From Plasmopara viticola (lineage: Eukaryota; Oomycota; Peronosporomycetes; Peronosporales; Peronosporaceae), in the NCBI GenBank assembly GCA_001695595.3, contig MBPM02000068.1, positions 124,001-188,000 of the forward strand: a DNA stretch of 64,000 nt. The letters run 5' to 3'. Below, one piece after another: positions 40,459-54,400 of this stretch (positions are counted from its first letter, which is position 1; every line of letters begins with the position of its first letter). The notes below the pieces were generated by a model. The model saw nothing but the letters and a program-made list of their open reading frames with translations, was not told the origin of the DNA and made no database searches. The position numbers and the translations under genes were made by a program.

Positions 40459-43400
40459 CGATTCAGTCCAACACGTACACGCAAGGCGCGTAATAAGTCA
40501 TTGGCATCTCTGATGATTCAACGAGTACACAATGATAGCGATTGAATGATTTAGATTATTGAAATTAAACCAGGTTGACTCGTAAAACACGTCCGGTGGT
40601 CGTTTATGTCTTCTAAACAGCCGTCTCGTCCATGTTGTCCAGTCACAAACATAAAGCGACAGCTATGCCGATTTTTTCGCTACATGCGTGGCCTGTTGCT
40701 GACATAATTGTGTTGGTATGTGGTCAGGAGTGTGATGATATCAACCCCTCCTTTTTGCTCCCTGGACAAATGTGTCAGACAGCGTACCATTGCGAAATGT
40801 CGTACCTAAGAAAGAAAACATACTTGACTTAAGGCATCGACCTTTTCAAATAAGATGATGCTAAAACTATATTCGACCTTTCCTGGACATAGCAATCGTG
40901 GTAAAGAAAAAGACGCTTTCATTAGCGCAAATGTACCCTTTCAGCTTTCACTTACGATTTCTATCGCGAGAAACGATGAAAGCAAGAAGATTGTGACAGA
41001 ACAGGATGATGACGTTCGTTTGGATGACTCAGACACTTAAGACTCACTGTTAGTCGTACCGATTTTGCGATTCAGTCCAACACGTACACGCAAGGCGCGT
41101 AATAAGTCATTGGCATCTCTGATGATTCAACGAGTACACAATGATAGCGATTGAACGATTTAGATTAGTGAAATTAAATCAGGTTGACTCGTAAAACACG
41201 TCCGGTGATTCGGTCGTTTATGTCTTCTAAACAGCCGTCTCGTCCATGTTGTCCAGTCACAAACCATAAAGCGACAGCTATGCCGATTTTTTCGCTACAT
41301 GCGTGGCCTGTTGCTGACATAATTGAGTTGGTATGTGGTCAGGAGTGTGATGATATCAACCCTCCCTTTTGCTCCCTGGACAAATGCGTCAGACAGCGTA
41401 CCATTGCGAAATGTCGTACCTAAGAAAGAAAACATACTTGACTTAAGGCATCAAACTTTTCAAGAAAGATGATGCTCGAGACTATTTCGACCTTTCCTGG
41501 ACATAGCAATCGTGGTAAGAAAAAGACGCTTTCATTAGCGCAAATACCCTTTCAGCTTTCACTTTCGATTTCTATCGCGAGGAACGATGAAAGCGAAGAA
41601 GATTGTGACAGAACAGGATGATGACGTTCGTTTGGATGACTCAGACGCTTAAGACTCACTGTTAGTCGTACCGATTTTGCGATTCAGTCCAACACGTACA
41701 CGCAAGGCGCGTAATAAGTCATTGGCATCTCTGATGATTCAACGAGTACACAATGATAGCGATTGAATGATTTAGATTTTTGAAATTAAACCAGGTTGAC
41801 TCGTAAAACACGTCCGGTGATTCGGTCGTTTATGTCTTCTAAACAGCCGTCTCGTCCATGTTGTCCAGTCACAAACCATAAAGCGACAGCTATGCCGATT
41901 TTTTCGCTACATGCGTGGCCTGTTGCTGACATAATTGAGTTGGTATGTGGTCAGGAGTGAGAAGATATCAACCCCTCCCTTTTGCTCCCTGGACAAATGC
42001 GTCAGACAGCGTACCATTGCGATATGTCGTACCTAAGAAGAAACATACTTGACTTAAGGCATCGACCTTTTCAAGAAAGATGATGCTCGAGACTATTTTC
42101 GACCTTTCCTGGACATAGCAATCGTGGTTAAGAAAAAGACGCTTTCATTAGCGCAAATGTACCCTTTCAGCTTTCACTTACGATTTCTATCGCGAGAAAC
42201 GATGAAAGCGAAGAAGATTGTGACAGAACAGGATGATGACGTTCGTTTGGATGACTAAGACACTAAAGACTCACTGTTGGTCGTACCGATTTTGCGATTC
42301 AGTCCAACACGTACACGCAAGGCGCGTAATAAGTCATTGGCATCTCTGATGATTCAACGAGTACACAATGATAGCGATTGAATGATTTAGATTTTTGAAA
42401 TTAAACCAGGTTGACTCGTAAAACACGTCCGGTGATTCGGTCGTTTATGTCTTCTACACAGCCGTCTCGTCCATGTTGTCCAGTCACAAACCATAAAGCG
42501 AAAGCTATGCCGATTTTTTCGCTACATGCGTGGCCTGTTGCTGACATAATTGAGTTGGTATGTGGTCAGGAGTGAGATGATATCAAATCCTCCCTTTTGC
42601 TCCCTGGACAAATGCGTCAGACAGCGTACCATTGCGAAATGTCGTACCTAAGGAAGAAAACATACTTGCTTAAGGCATCGACTTTCAAGAAAGATGATGC
42701 TCGAACTATTTCGACCTTTCCTGGACATAGCAATCGTGGTAAAGAAAAAGACGCTTTCATTAGCGCAAATGTACCCTTTCAGCTTTCACTTACGATTTCT
42801 ATCGCGAGAAACGATGAAAGCGAAGAAGATTGTGACAGAACAGGATGATGACGTTCGTTTGGATGACTCAGACGCTTAAGACTCACTGTTAGTCGTACCG
42901 ATTTTGCGATTCAGTCCAACACGTACACGCAAGGCGCGTAATAAGTCATTGGCATCTCTGATGATTCAACGAGTACACAATGATAGCGATTGAATGATTT
43001 AGATTATTGAAATTAAACCAGGTTGACTCGTAAAACACGTCCGGTGATTCGGTCGTTTATGTCTTCTAAACAGCCGTCTCGTCCATGTTGTCCAGTCACA
43101 AACCATAAAGCGACAGCTATGCCGATTTTTTCGCTACATGCGTGGCCTGTTGCTGACATAATTGAGTTGGTATGTGGTCAGGAGTGAGAAGATATCAACC
43201 CCTCCCTTTTGCTCCCTGGACAAATGCGTCAGACAGCGTACCATTGCGAAATGTCGAACCTAAGGAAGAAAACACACTTGGCTTAAGGCATCGACCTTTA
43301 CAAGAAATATGATGTTTAAAACTATATTCAACCTTTCCTGGACATAGCAATCGTGGTAAAGAAAAAGACGCTTTCATTAGCGCAAATGTACCCTTTCAGC

Positions 43401-46400
43401 TTTCACTTACGATTTCTATTGCGAGAAACGATGAAAGCCAAGAAGATTGTGACAGAACAGGATGATGACGTTCGTTTGGATGACTCAGACGCTTAAGACT
43501 CACTGTTAGTCGTACCGATTTTGCGATTCAGTCCAACACGTACACGCAAGGCGCGTAATAAGTCATTGGCATCTCTGATGATTCAACGAGTACACAATGA
43601 TAGCGATTGAATGATTAGATTATTGAAATTAAACCAGGTTGACTCGTAAAACACGTCCGGTGATTCGGTCGTTTATGTCTTCTACACAGCCGTCTCGTCC
43701 ATGTTGTCCAGTCACAAACCATAAAGCGACAGCTATGCCGATTTTTTCGCTACATGCGTGGCCTGTTGCTGACATAATTGAGTTGGTATGTGGTCAGAAG
43801 TGAGAAGATATCAATCCCTCCCTTTTGCTCCTGGGACAAATGCGTCAGACAGCGTACCATTGCGATATATCGTACCTAAGGAAGAAAACACTTGGCTTAA
43901 GGCATCAAACTTCACAAGAAATATGATGTTAAACTATATTCGACCTTTCCTGGACATAGCAATCGTGGTAAAGAAAAAGACGCTTTCATTAGCGCAAATT
44001 ACCCTTTCAGCTTTCACTTACGATTTCTATTGCGAGAAACGATGAAAGCCAAGAAGATTGTGACAGAACAGGATGATGACGTTCGTTTGGATGACTCAGA
44101 CGCTTAAGACTCACTGTTAGTCGTACCGATTTTGCGATTCAGTCCAACACGTACACGCAAGGCGCGTAATAAGTCATTGGCATCTCTGATGATTCAACGA
44201 GTACACAATGATAGCGATTGAATGATTAGATTATTGAAATTAAACCAGGTTGACTCGTAAAACACGTCCGGTGATTCGGTCGTTTATGTCTTCTACACAG
44301 CCGTCTCGTCCATGTTGTCCAGTCACAAACCATAAAGCGAAGCTATGCCGATTTTTTCGCTACATGCGTGGCCTGTTGCTGACATAATTGAGTTGGTATG
44401 TGGTCAGGAGTGAGAAGATATCAACCCCTCCCTTTTGCTCCCTGGACAAATGCGTCAGACAGCGTACCATTGCGAAATGTCGTACCTAAGGAAGAGAACA
44501 TACTTGACTTAAGGCATCGACTTTTCAAGAAAGATGATGCTCGAACTATTTCGACCTTTCCTGGACATAGCAATCGTGGTAAAGAAAAAGACGCTTTCAT
44601 TAGCGCAAATATACCCTTTCAGCTTTCACTTACGATTTCTATTGCGAGAAACGATGAAAGCAAGAAGATTGTGACAGAACAGGATGATGACGTTCGTTTG
44701 GATGACTCAGACGCTTAAGACTCACTGTTAGTCGTACCGATTTTGCGATTCAGTCCAACACGTACACGCAAGGCGCGTAATAAGTCATTGGCATCTCTGA
44801 TGATTCAACGAGTACACAATGATAGCGATTGAATGATTTAGATTATTGAAATTAAACCAGGTTGACTCGTAAAACACGTCCGGTGATTCGGTCGTTTATG
44901 TCTTCTAAACAGCCGTCTCGTCCATGTTGTCCAGTCACAAACCATAAAGCGACAGCTATGCCGATTTTTTCGCTACATGCGTGGCCTGTTGCTGACATAA
45001 TTGAGTTGGTATGTGGTCAGGAGTGAGAAGATATCAACCCCTCCCTTTTGCTCCCTGGACAAATGCGTCAGACAGCGTACCATTGCGAAATGTCGTACCT
45101 AAGGAAGAAAACACACTTGGCTTAAGGCATCACCTTTACAAGAAATATGATGCTTAAAACTATATTCGACCTTTCCTGGACATAGCAATTGGTAAAGAAA
45201 AAGACGCTTTCATTAGCGCACATATCCTATTAGCTTTCACTCACGATTTCCATTGCGAGAAACAACGAAAGCCAAGAAGATTGTGACAGAACAGGATGAT
45301 GACGTTCGTTTGGATGACTCAGACGCTTAAGACTCACTGTTAGTCGTACCGATTTTGCGATTCAGTCCAACACGTACACGCAAGGCGCGTAATAAGTCAT
45401 TGGCATCTCTGATGATTCAACGAGTACACAATGATAGCGATTGAATGATTAGATTATTGAAATTAAACCAGGTTGACTCGTAAAACACGTCCGGTGATTC
45501 GGTCGTTTATGTCTTCTACACAGCCGTCTCGTCCATGTTGTCCAGTCACAAACCATAAAGCGAAAGCTATGCCGATTTTTTCGCTACATGCGTGGCCTGT
45601 TGCTGACATAATTGAGTTGGTATGTGGTCAGGAGTGAGAAGATATCAACCCCTCCCTTTTGCTCCCTGGACAAATGCGTCAGACAGCGTACCATTGCGAA
45701 ATGTCGAACCTAAGGAAGAAAACACACTTGGCTTAAGGCATCAAACTTCACAAGAAATATGATGTTTAAAACTGTATTCGACCTTTCCTGGACATAGCAA
45801 TCGTGGTAAAGAAAAAGACGCTTTCATTAGCGCAAATATACCCTTTCAGCTTTCACTTACGATTTCTATTGCGAGAAACGATGAAAGCCAAGAAGATTGT
45901 GACAGAACAGGATGATGACGTTCGTTTGGATGACTCAGACGCTTAAGACTCACTGTTAGTCGTACCGATTTTGCGATTCAGTCCAACACGTACACGCAAG
46001 GCGCGTAATAAGTCATTGGCATCTCTGATGATTCAACGAGTACACAATGATAGCGATTGAATGATTAGATTATTGAAATTAAACCAGGTTGACTCGTAAA
46101 ACACGTCCGGTGATTCGGTCGTTTATGTCTTCTACACAGCCGTCTCGTCCATGTTGTCCAGTCACAAACCATAAAGCGAAAGCTATGCCGATTTTTTCGC
46201 TACATGCGTGGCCTGTTGCTGACATAATTGAGTTGGTATGTGGTCAGGAGTGAGAAGATATCAACCCCTCCCTTTTGCTCCCTGGACAAATGCGTCAGAC
46301 AGCGTACCATTGCGAAATATCGTACCTAAGAAGAAACATACTTGACTTAAGGCATCGACTTTTCAAGAAAGATGATGCTCGAGACTATTTTCGACCTTTC

Positions 46401-49400
46401 CTGGACATAGCAAACGTGGTAAAGAAAAAGACGCTTTTATTAGCGCAAATGTACCCTTTCAGCTTTCACTTACGATTTCTATCGCGAGAAACGATGAAAG
46501 CAAGAAGATTGTGACAGAACAGGATGATGACGTTCGTTTGGATGACTCAGACGCTTAAGACTCACTGTTAGTCGTACCGATTTTGCGATTCAGTCCAACA
46601 CGTACACGCAAGGCGCGTAATAAGTCATTGGCATCTCTGATGATTCAACGAGTACACAATGATAGCGATTGAACGATTTAGATTATTGAAATTAAATCAG
46701 GTTGACTCGTAAAACACGTCCGGTGATTCGGTCGTTTATGTCTTCTAAACAGCCGTCTCGTCCATGTTGTCCAGTCACAAACCATAAAGCGACAGCTATG
46801 CCGATTTTTTCGCTACATGCGTGGCCTGTTGCTGACATAATTGAGTTGGTATGTGGTCAGGAGTGAGAAGATATCAACCCCTCCCTTTTGCTCCCTGGAC
46901 AAATGCGTCAGACAGCGTACCATTGCGAAATGTCGTACCTAAGAAGAAAACACACTTGGCTTAAGGCATCACCTTTACAAGAAATATGATGCTTAAAACT
47001 ATATTCGACCTTTCCTGGACATAGCAATCGTGGTAAAGAAAAAGACGCTTTCATTAGCGCAAATGTACCCTTTCAGCTTTCACTTACGATTTCTATTGCG
47101 AGAAACGATGAAAGCCAAAAAGATTGTGACAGAACAGGATGATGACGTTCGTTTGGATGACTCAGACGCTTAAGACTCACTGTTAGTCGTACCGATTTTG
47201 CGATTCAGTCCAACACGTACACGCAAGGCGCGTAATAAGTCATTGGCATCTCTGATGATTCAACGAGTACACAATGATAGCGATTGAATGATTAGATTAT
47301 TGAAATTAAACCAGGTTGACTCGTAAAACACGTCCGGTGATTCGGTCGTTTATGTCTTCTACACAGCCGTCTCGTCCATGTTGTCCAGTCACAAACCATA
47401 AAGCGACAGCTATGCCGATTTTTTCGCTACATGCGTGGCCTGTTGCTGACATAATTGAGTTGGTATGTGGTCAGGAGTGAGAAGATATCAACCCCTCCCT
47501 TTTGCTCCCTGGACAAATGCGTCAGACAGCGTACCATTGCGAAATGTCGTACCTAAGGAAGAAAACAACTTGGCTTAAGGCATCAAACTTTACAAGAAAT
47601 ATGATGCTTAAAACTATTCGACCTTTCCTGGACATAGCAATCGTGGTAAAGAAAAAGACGCTTTCATTAGCGCAAATATACCCTTTCAGCTTTCACTTAC
47701 GATTTCTATTGCGAGAAACGATGAAAGCCAAGAAGATTGTGACAGAACAGGATGATGACGTTCGTTTGGATGACTCAGACGCTTAAGACTCACTGTTAGT
47801 CGTACCGATTTTGCGATTCAGTCCAACACGTACACGCAAGGCGCGTAATAAGTCATTGGCATCTCTGATGATTCAACGAGTACACAATGATAGCGATTGA
47901 ATCATTTAGATTATTGAAATTAAACCAGGTTGACTCGTAAAACACGTCCGGTGATTCGGTCGTTTATGTCTTCTAAACAGCCGTCTCGTCCATGTTGTCC
48001 AGTCACAAACCACAAAGCGACAGCTATGCCGATTTTTTCGCTACATGCGTGGCCTGTTGCTGACATAATTGAGTTGGTATGTGGTCAGGAGTGAGAAGAT
48101 ATCAACCCCTCCCTTTTGCTCCCTGGACAAATGCGTCAGACAGCGTACCATTGCGAAATGTCGAACCTAAGGAAGAAAACACACTTGGCTTAAGGCATCA
48201 ACCTTTACAAGAAATATGATGTTCAAAACTGTATTCGACCTTTCCTGGACATAGCAATCGTGGTAAAGAAAAAGACGCTTTCATTAGCGCAAATATACCC
48301 TTTCAGCTTTCACTTACGATTTCTATTGCGAGAAACGATGAAAGCCAAGAAGATTGTGACAGAACAGGATGATGACGTTCGTTTGGATGACTCAGACACT
48401 TAAGACTCACTGTTAGTCGTACCGATTTGCGATTCAGTCCAACACGTACACGCAAGGCGCGTAATAAGTCATTGGCATCTCTGATGATTCAACGAGTACA
48501 CAATGATAGCGATTGAATGATTAGATTATTGAAATTAAACCAGGTTGACTCGTAAAACACGTCCGGTGATTCGGTCGTTTATGTCTTCTACACAGCCGTC
48601 TCGTCCATGTTGTCCAGTCACAAACCATAAAGCGAAGCTATGCCGATTTTTTCGCTACATGCGTGGCCTGTTGCTGACATAATTGAGTTGGTATGTGGTC
48701 AGGAGTGAGAAGATATCAACCCCTCCCTTTTGCTCCCTGGACAAATGCGTCAGACAGCGTACCATTGCGAAATGTCGTACCTAAGAAGAAAACATACTTG
48801 CTTAAGGCATCGACTTTTCAAGAAAGATGATGCTAAAACTATATTCGACCTTTCCTGGACATAGCAATCGTGGTAAAGAAAAAGACGCTTTCATTAGCGC
48901 AAATATACCCTTTCAGCTTTCACTTACGATTTCTATTGCGAGAAACGATGAAAGCCAAGAAGATTGTGACAGAACAGGATGATGACGTTCGTTTGGATGA
49001 CTCAGACGCTTAAGACTCACTGTTAGTCGTACCGATTTTGCGATTCAGTCCAACACGTACACGCAAGGCGCGTAATAAGTCATTGGCATCTCTGATGATT
49101 CAACGAGTACACAATGATAGCGATTGAATGATTAGATTATTGAAATTAAACCAGGTTGACTCGTAAAACACGTCCGGTGATTCGGTCGTTTATGTCTTCT
49201 ACACAGCCGTCTCGTCCATGTTGTCCAGTCACAAACCATAAAGCGAAGCTATGCCGATTTTTTCGCTACATGCGTGGCCTGTTGCTGACATAATTGAGTT
49301 GGTATGTGGTCAGGAGTGAGAAGATATCAACCCCTCCCTTTTGCTCCCTGGACAAATGCGTCAGACAGCGTACCATTGCGAAATGTCGTACCTAAGGAAG

Positions 49401-51453
49401 AAAACACACTTGGCTTAAGACATCAAACTTTACAAGAAATATGATGTTAAAACTTATTCGACCTTTCCTGGACATAGCAATCGTGGTAAAGAAAAAGACG
49501 CTTTCATTAGCGCAAATATACCCTTTCAGCTTTCACTTACGATTTCTATTGCGAGAAACGATGAAAGCCAAGAAGATTGTGACAGAACAGGATGATGACG
49601 TTCGTTTGGATGACTCAGACACTTAAGACTCACTGTTAGTCGTACCGATTTTGCGATTCAGTCCAACACGTACACGCAAGGCGCGTAATAAGTCATTGGC
49701 ATCTCTGATGATTCAACGAGTACACAATGATAGCGATTGAATGATTTAGATTATTGAAATTAAACCAGGTTGACTCGTAAAACACGTCCGGTGATTCTGT
49801 CGTTTATGTCTTCTAACAGCCGTCTCGTCCATGTTGTCCAGTCACAAACCATAAAGCGACAGCTATGCCGATTTTTTCGCTACATGCGTGGCCTGTTGCT
49901 GACATAATTGAGTTGGTATGTGGTCAGGAGTGAGAAGATATCAACCCCTCCCTTTTGCTCCCTGGACAAATGCGTCAGACAGCGTACCATTGCGAAATGT
50001 CGTACCTAAGAAGAAAACACATTGGCTTAAGGCATCAAACTTTACAAGAAATATGATGCTAAAAACTATATTCGACCTTTCCTGGACATAGCAATCGTGG
50101 TAAAGAAAAAGACGCTTTCATTAGCGCAAATATACCCTTTCAGCTTTCACTTACGATTTCTATTGCGAGAAACGATGAAAGCCAAGAAGATTGTGACAGA
50201 ACAGGATGATGACGTTCGTTTGGATGACTCAGACACTTAAGACTCACTGTTAGTCGTACCGATTTTGCGATTCAGTCCAACACGTACACGCAAGGCGCGT
50301 AATAAGTCATTGGCATCTCTGATGATTCAACGAGTACACAATGATGGCGATTGAATGACTTAGATTATTGAATTTAAACCAGATTGACACGTAAAACACG
50401 TGCGGTGATTCGGTCGCTTATGTCTTCTACACAGCCGTCTCGTCCATGTTGTCCAGTCACAAACCATAAAGCGAAGCTATGCCGATTTTTTCGCTACATG
50501 CGTGGCCTGTTGCTGACATAATTGAGTTGGTATGTGGTCAGGAGTGAGAAGATATCAACCCCTCCCTTTTGCTCCCTGGACAAATGCGTCAGACAGCGTA
50601 CCATTGCGAAATGTCGTACCTAAGAAAGAAAACATACTTGCTTAAGGCATCGACTTTTCAAGAAAGATGATGCTAAAACTATATTCGACCTTTCCTGGAC
50701 ATAGCAATCGTGGTAAAGAAAAAGACGCTTTCATTAGCGCAAATATACCCTTTCAGCTTTCACTTACGATTTCTATTGCGAGAAACGATGAAAGCCAAGA
50801 AGATTGTGACAGAACAGGATGATGACGTTCGTTTGGATGACTCAGACGCTTAAGACTCACTGTTAGTCGTACCGATTCTGCGATTCAGTCCAACACGTAC
50901 ACGCAAGGCGCGTGTAAGTCATTGGCATCTCTGATGATTCAACGAGTACACAATGATAGCGATTGAATGATTTAGATTATTGAAATTAAACCAGGTTGAC
51001 TCGTAAAATAGTCCGGTGATTCGGTCGGTTATGTCTTCTACACAGCCGTCTCGTCCATGTTGTCCAGTCACAAACCATAAAGCGAAAGCTATGCCGATTT
51101 TTTCGCTACATGCGTGGCCTGTTGCTGTCATAATTGAGTTGGTATGTGGTCAGGAGTGAGAAGATATCAACCCCTCCCTTTTGCTCCCTGGACAAATGCG
51201 TCAGACAGCGTACCATTGCGAAATGTCGAACCTAAGGAAGAAAACACACTTGGCTTAAGGCATCAAACTTCACAAGAAATATGATGCTAAAAACTATATT
51301 CGACCTTTCCTGGACATAGCAATCGTGGTAAAGAAAAAGACGCTTTCATTAGCGCAAATATACCCTTTCAGCTTTCACTTACGATTTCTATTGCGAGAAA
51401 CAATGAAAGCCAAGAAGATTGTGACAGAACAGGATGATGACGTGCGTTTGGAT

Positions 51454-51468
51454 GACTCAACGCAACAA
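51454..51468. repeat. Monomer-boundary deletion junction 3
   Basis: GATGACTCA-ACGC-AACAAG has the same 4-base filler as the junction near 9641, in an otherwise core-type monomer about 41.8 kb away. The 47 bases that hold CTTAAG, GTCGTACC and the anchor are absent. Confidence 0.84.
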
Positions 51469-54400
51469 GTACATGCAAGGCGCGTAATAAGTCATTGGCA
51501 TCTCTGATGATTCAACGAGTACACAATGATAGCGGTTGAATTATTTAGATTTTTAAAATTAAACCAGGTTGACTCGTAAAACACGTCCGGTGATTCGATC
51601 GTTTATGTCTTCTAGACAGCCGTCTCGTCCATGTTGTCTAGTCACAAACCATAAAGCGACAGCTATGCCGATTTTTTCGCTACATGCGTGGCCTGTTGCT
51701 GACATAATTGAGTTGGTATGTGGTCAGGAGTGAGAAGATATCAACCCCTCCCTTTTGCTCCCTGGACAAATGCGTCAGACAGCGTACCATTGCGAAATGT
51801 CGAACCTAAGGAAGAAAACACACTTGGCTTAAGGCATCAAACTTCACTAGAAATATGATGTTTAAAACTATATTCGACCTTTCCTGGACATAGCAATCGT
51901 GGTAAAGAAAAAGACGCTTTCATTAGCGCAAATATACCCTTTCAGCTTTCAATTACGATTTCTATTGCGAGAAACAACGAAAGCCAAGAAGATTGTGACA
52001 GAACAGGATGATGACGTTCGTTTGGATGACTCAGACGCTTAAGACTCACTGTTAGTCGTACCGATTTTGCGATTCAGTCCAACACGTACACGCAAGGCGC
52101 GTAATAAGTCATTGGCATCTCTGATGATTCAACGAGTACACAATGATAGCGATTGAATCATTTAGATTATAAAAATTAAACCAGGTTGACTCGTAAACCA
52201 CGTCCGGTGATTCGGTCGTTTATGTCTTCTAAACAGCCGTCTCGTCCATGTTGTCCAGTCACAAATCATAAAGCGAAAGCTATGCCGATTTTCTCGCTAC
52301 ATGCGTGGCCTGTTGCTGACATAATTGAGTTGGTATGTGGTCAGGAGTGAGAAGATATCAACCCCTCCCTTTTGCTCCCTGGACAAATGCGTCAGACAGC
52401 GTACCATTGCGAAATATCGTACCTAAGAAGAAAACACATTGGCTTAAGGCATCAAACTTTACAAGAAATATGATGCTAAAACTATATTCGACCTTTCCTG
52501 GACATAGCAATCGTGGTAAAGAAAAAGACGCTTTCATTAGCGCAAATATACCCTTTCAGCTTTCACTTACGATTTCTATTGCGAGAAACGATGAAAGCCA
52601 AGAAGATTGTGACAGAACAGGATGATGACGTTCGTTTGGATGACTCAGACGCTTAAGACTCACTGTTAGTCGTACCGATTTGCGATTCAGTCCAACACGT
52701 ACACGCAAGGCGCGTAATAAGTCATTGGCATCTCTGATGATTCAACGAGTACACAATGATAGCGATTGAATGATTAGATTATTGAAATTAAACCAGGTTG
52801 ACTCGTAAAACACGTCCGGTGATTCGGTCGTTTATGTCTTCTAAACAGCCGTCTCGTCCATGTTGTCCAGTCACAAACCATAAAGCGACAGCTATGCCGA
52901 TTTTTTCGCTACATGCGTGGCCTGTTGCTGACATAATTGAGTTGGTATGTGGTCAGGAGTGAGAAGATATCAACCCCTCCCTTTTGCTCCCTGGACAAAT
53001 GCGTCAGACAGCGTACCATTGCGAAATGTCGAACCTAAGGAAGAAAACACAGTTGGCCAAAGGCATCAAACTTTACAAGAAATATGATGCTAAAACTATA
53101 TTCGACCTTTCCTGGACATAGCAATCGTGGTAAAGAAAAAGACGCTTTCATTAGCGCAAATATACCCTTTCAGCTTTCACTTACGATTTCTATTGCGAGA
53201 AACGATGAAAGCCAAGAAGATTGTGACAGAACAGGATGATGACGTTCGTTTGGATGACTCAGACGCTTAAGACTCACTGTTAGTCGTACCGATTTTGCGA
53301 TTCAGTCCAACACGTACACGCAAGGCGCGTAATAAGTCATTGGCATCTCTGATGATTCAACGAGTACACAATGATAGCGATTGAATGATTTAGATTATTG
53401 AAATTAAACCAGGTTGACTCGTAAAACACGTCCGGTGATTCGGTCGTTTATGTCTTCTAAACAGCCGTCTCGTCCATGTTGTCCAGTCACAAACCATAAA
53501 GCGACAGCTATGCCGATTTTTTCGCTACATGCGTGGCCTGTTGCTGACATAATTGAGTTGGTATGTGGTCAGGAGTGAGAAGATATCAACCCCTCCCTTT
53601 TGCTCCCTGGACAAATGCGTCAGACAGCGTACCATTGCGAAATGTCGTACCTAAGGAACAAACTTGGCTTAAGGCATCAAACTTTCAAAAATATGATGCT
53701 TAAAACTAATTCGACCTTTCCTGGACATAGCAATCGTGGTAAAGAAAAAGACGCTTTCATTAGCGCAATATACCCTTTCAGCTTTCACTTACGATTTCTA
53801 TTGCGAGAAACGATGAAAGCCAAGAAGATTGTGACAGAACAGGATGATGACGTTCGTTTGGATGACTCAGACACTTAAGACTCACTGTTAGTCGTACCGA
53901 TTTTGCGATTCAGTCCAACACGTACACGCAAGGCGCGTAATAAGTCATTGGCATCTCTGATGATTCAACGAGTACACAATGATAGCGATTGAATGATTAG
54001 ATTATTGAAATTAAACCAGGTTGACTCGTAAAACACGTCCGGTGATTCGGTCGTTTATGTCTTCTAAACAGCCGTCTCGTCCATGTTATCCAGTCACAAA
54101 CCATAAAGCGACAGCTATGCCGATTTTTTCGCTACATGCGTGGCCTGTTGCTGACATAATTGAGTTGGTATGTGGTCAGGAGTGAGAAGATATCAACCCC
54201 TCCCTTTTGCTCCCTGGACAAATGCGTCAGACAGAGTACCATTGCGAAATGTCGAACCTAAGGAAGAAAACACACTTGGCTTAAGGCATCAAACTTCACA
54301 AGAAATATGATGCTAAAAACTATATTCGACCTTTCCTGGACATAGCAATCGTGGTAAAGAAAAAGACGCTTTCATTAGCGCAAATATACCCTTTCAGCTT

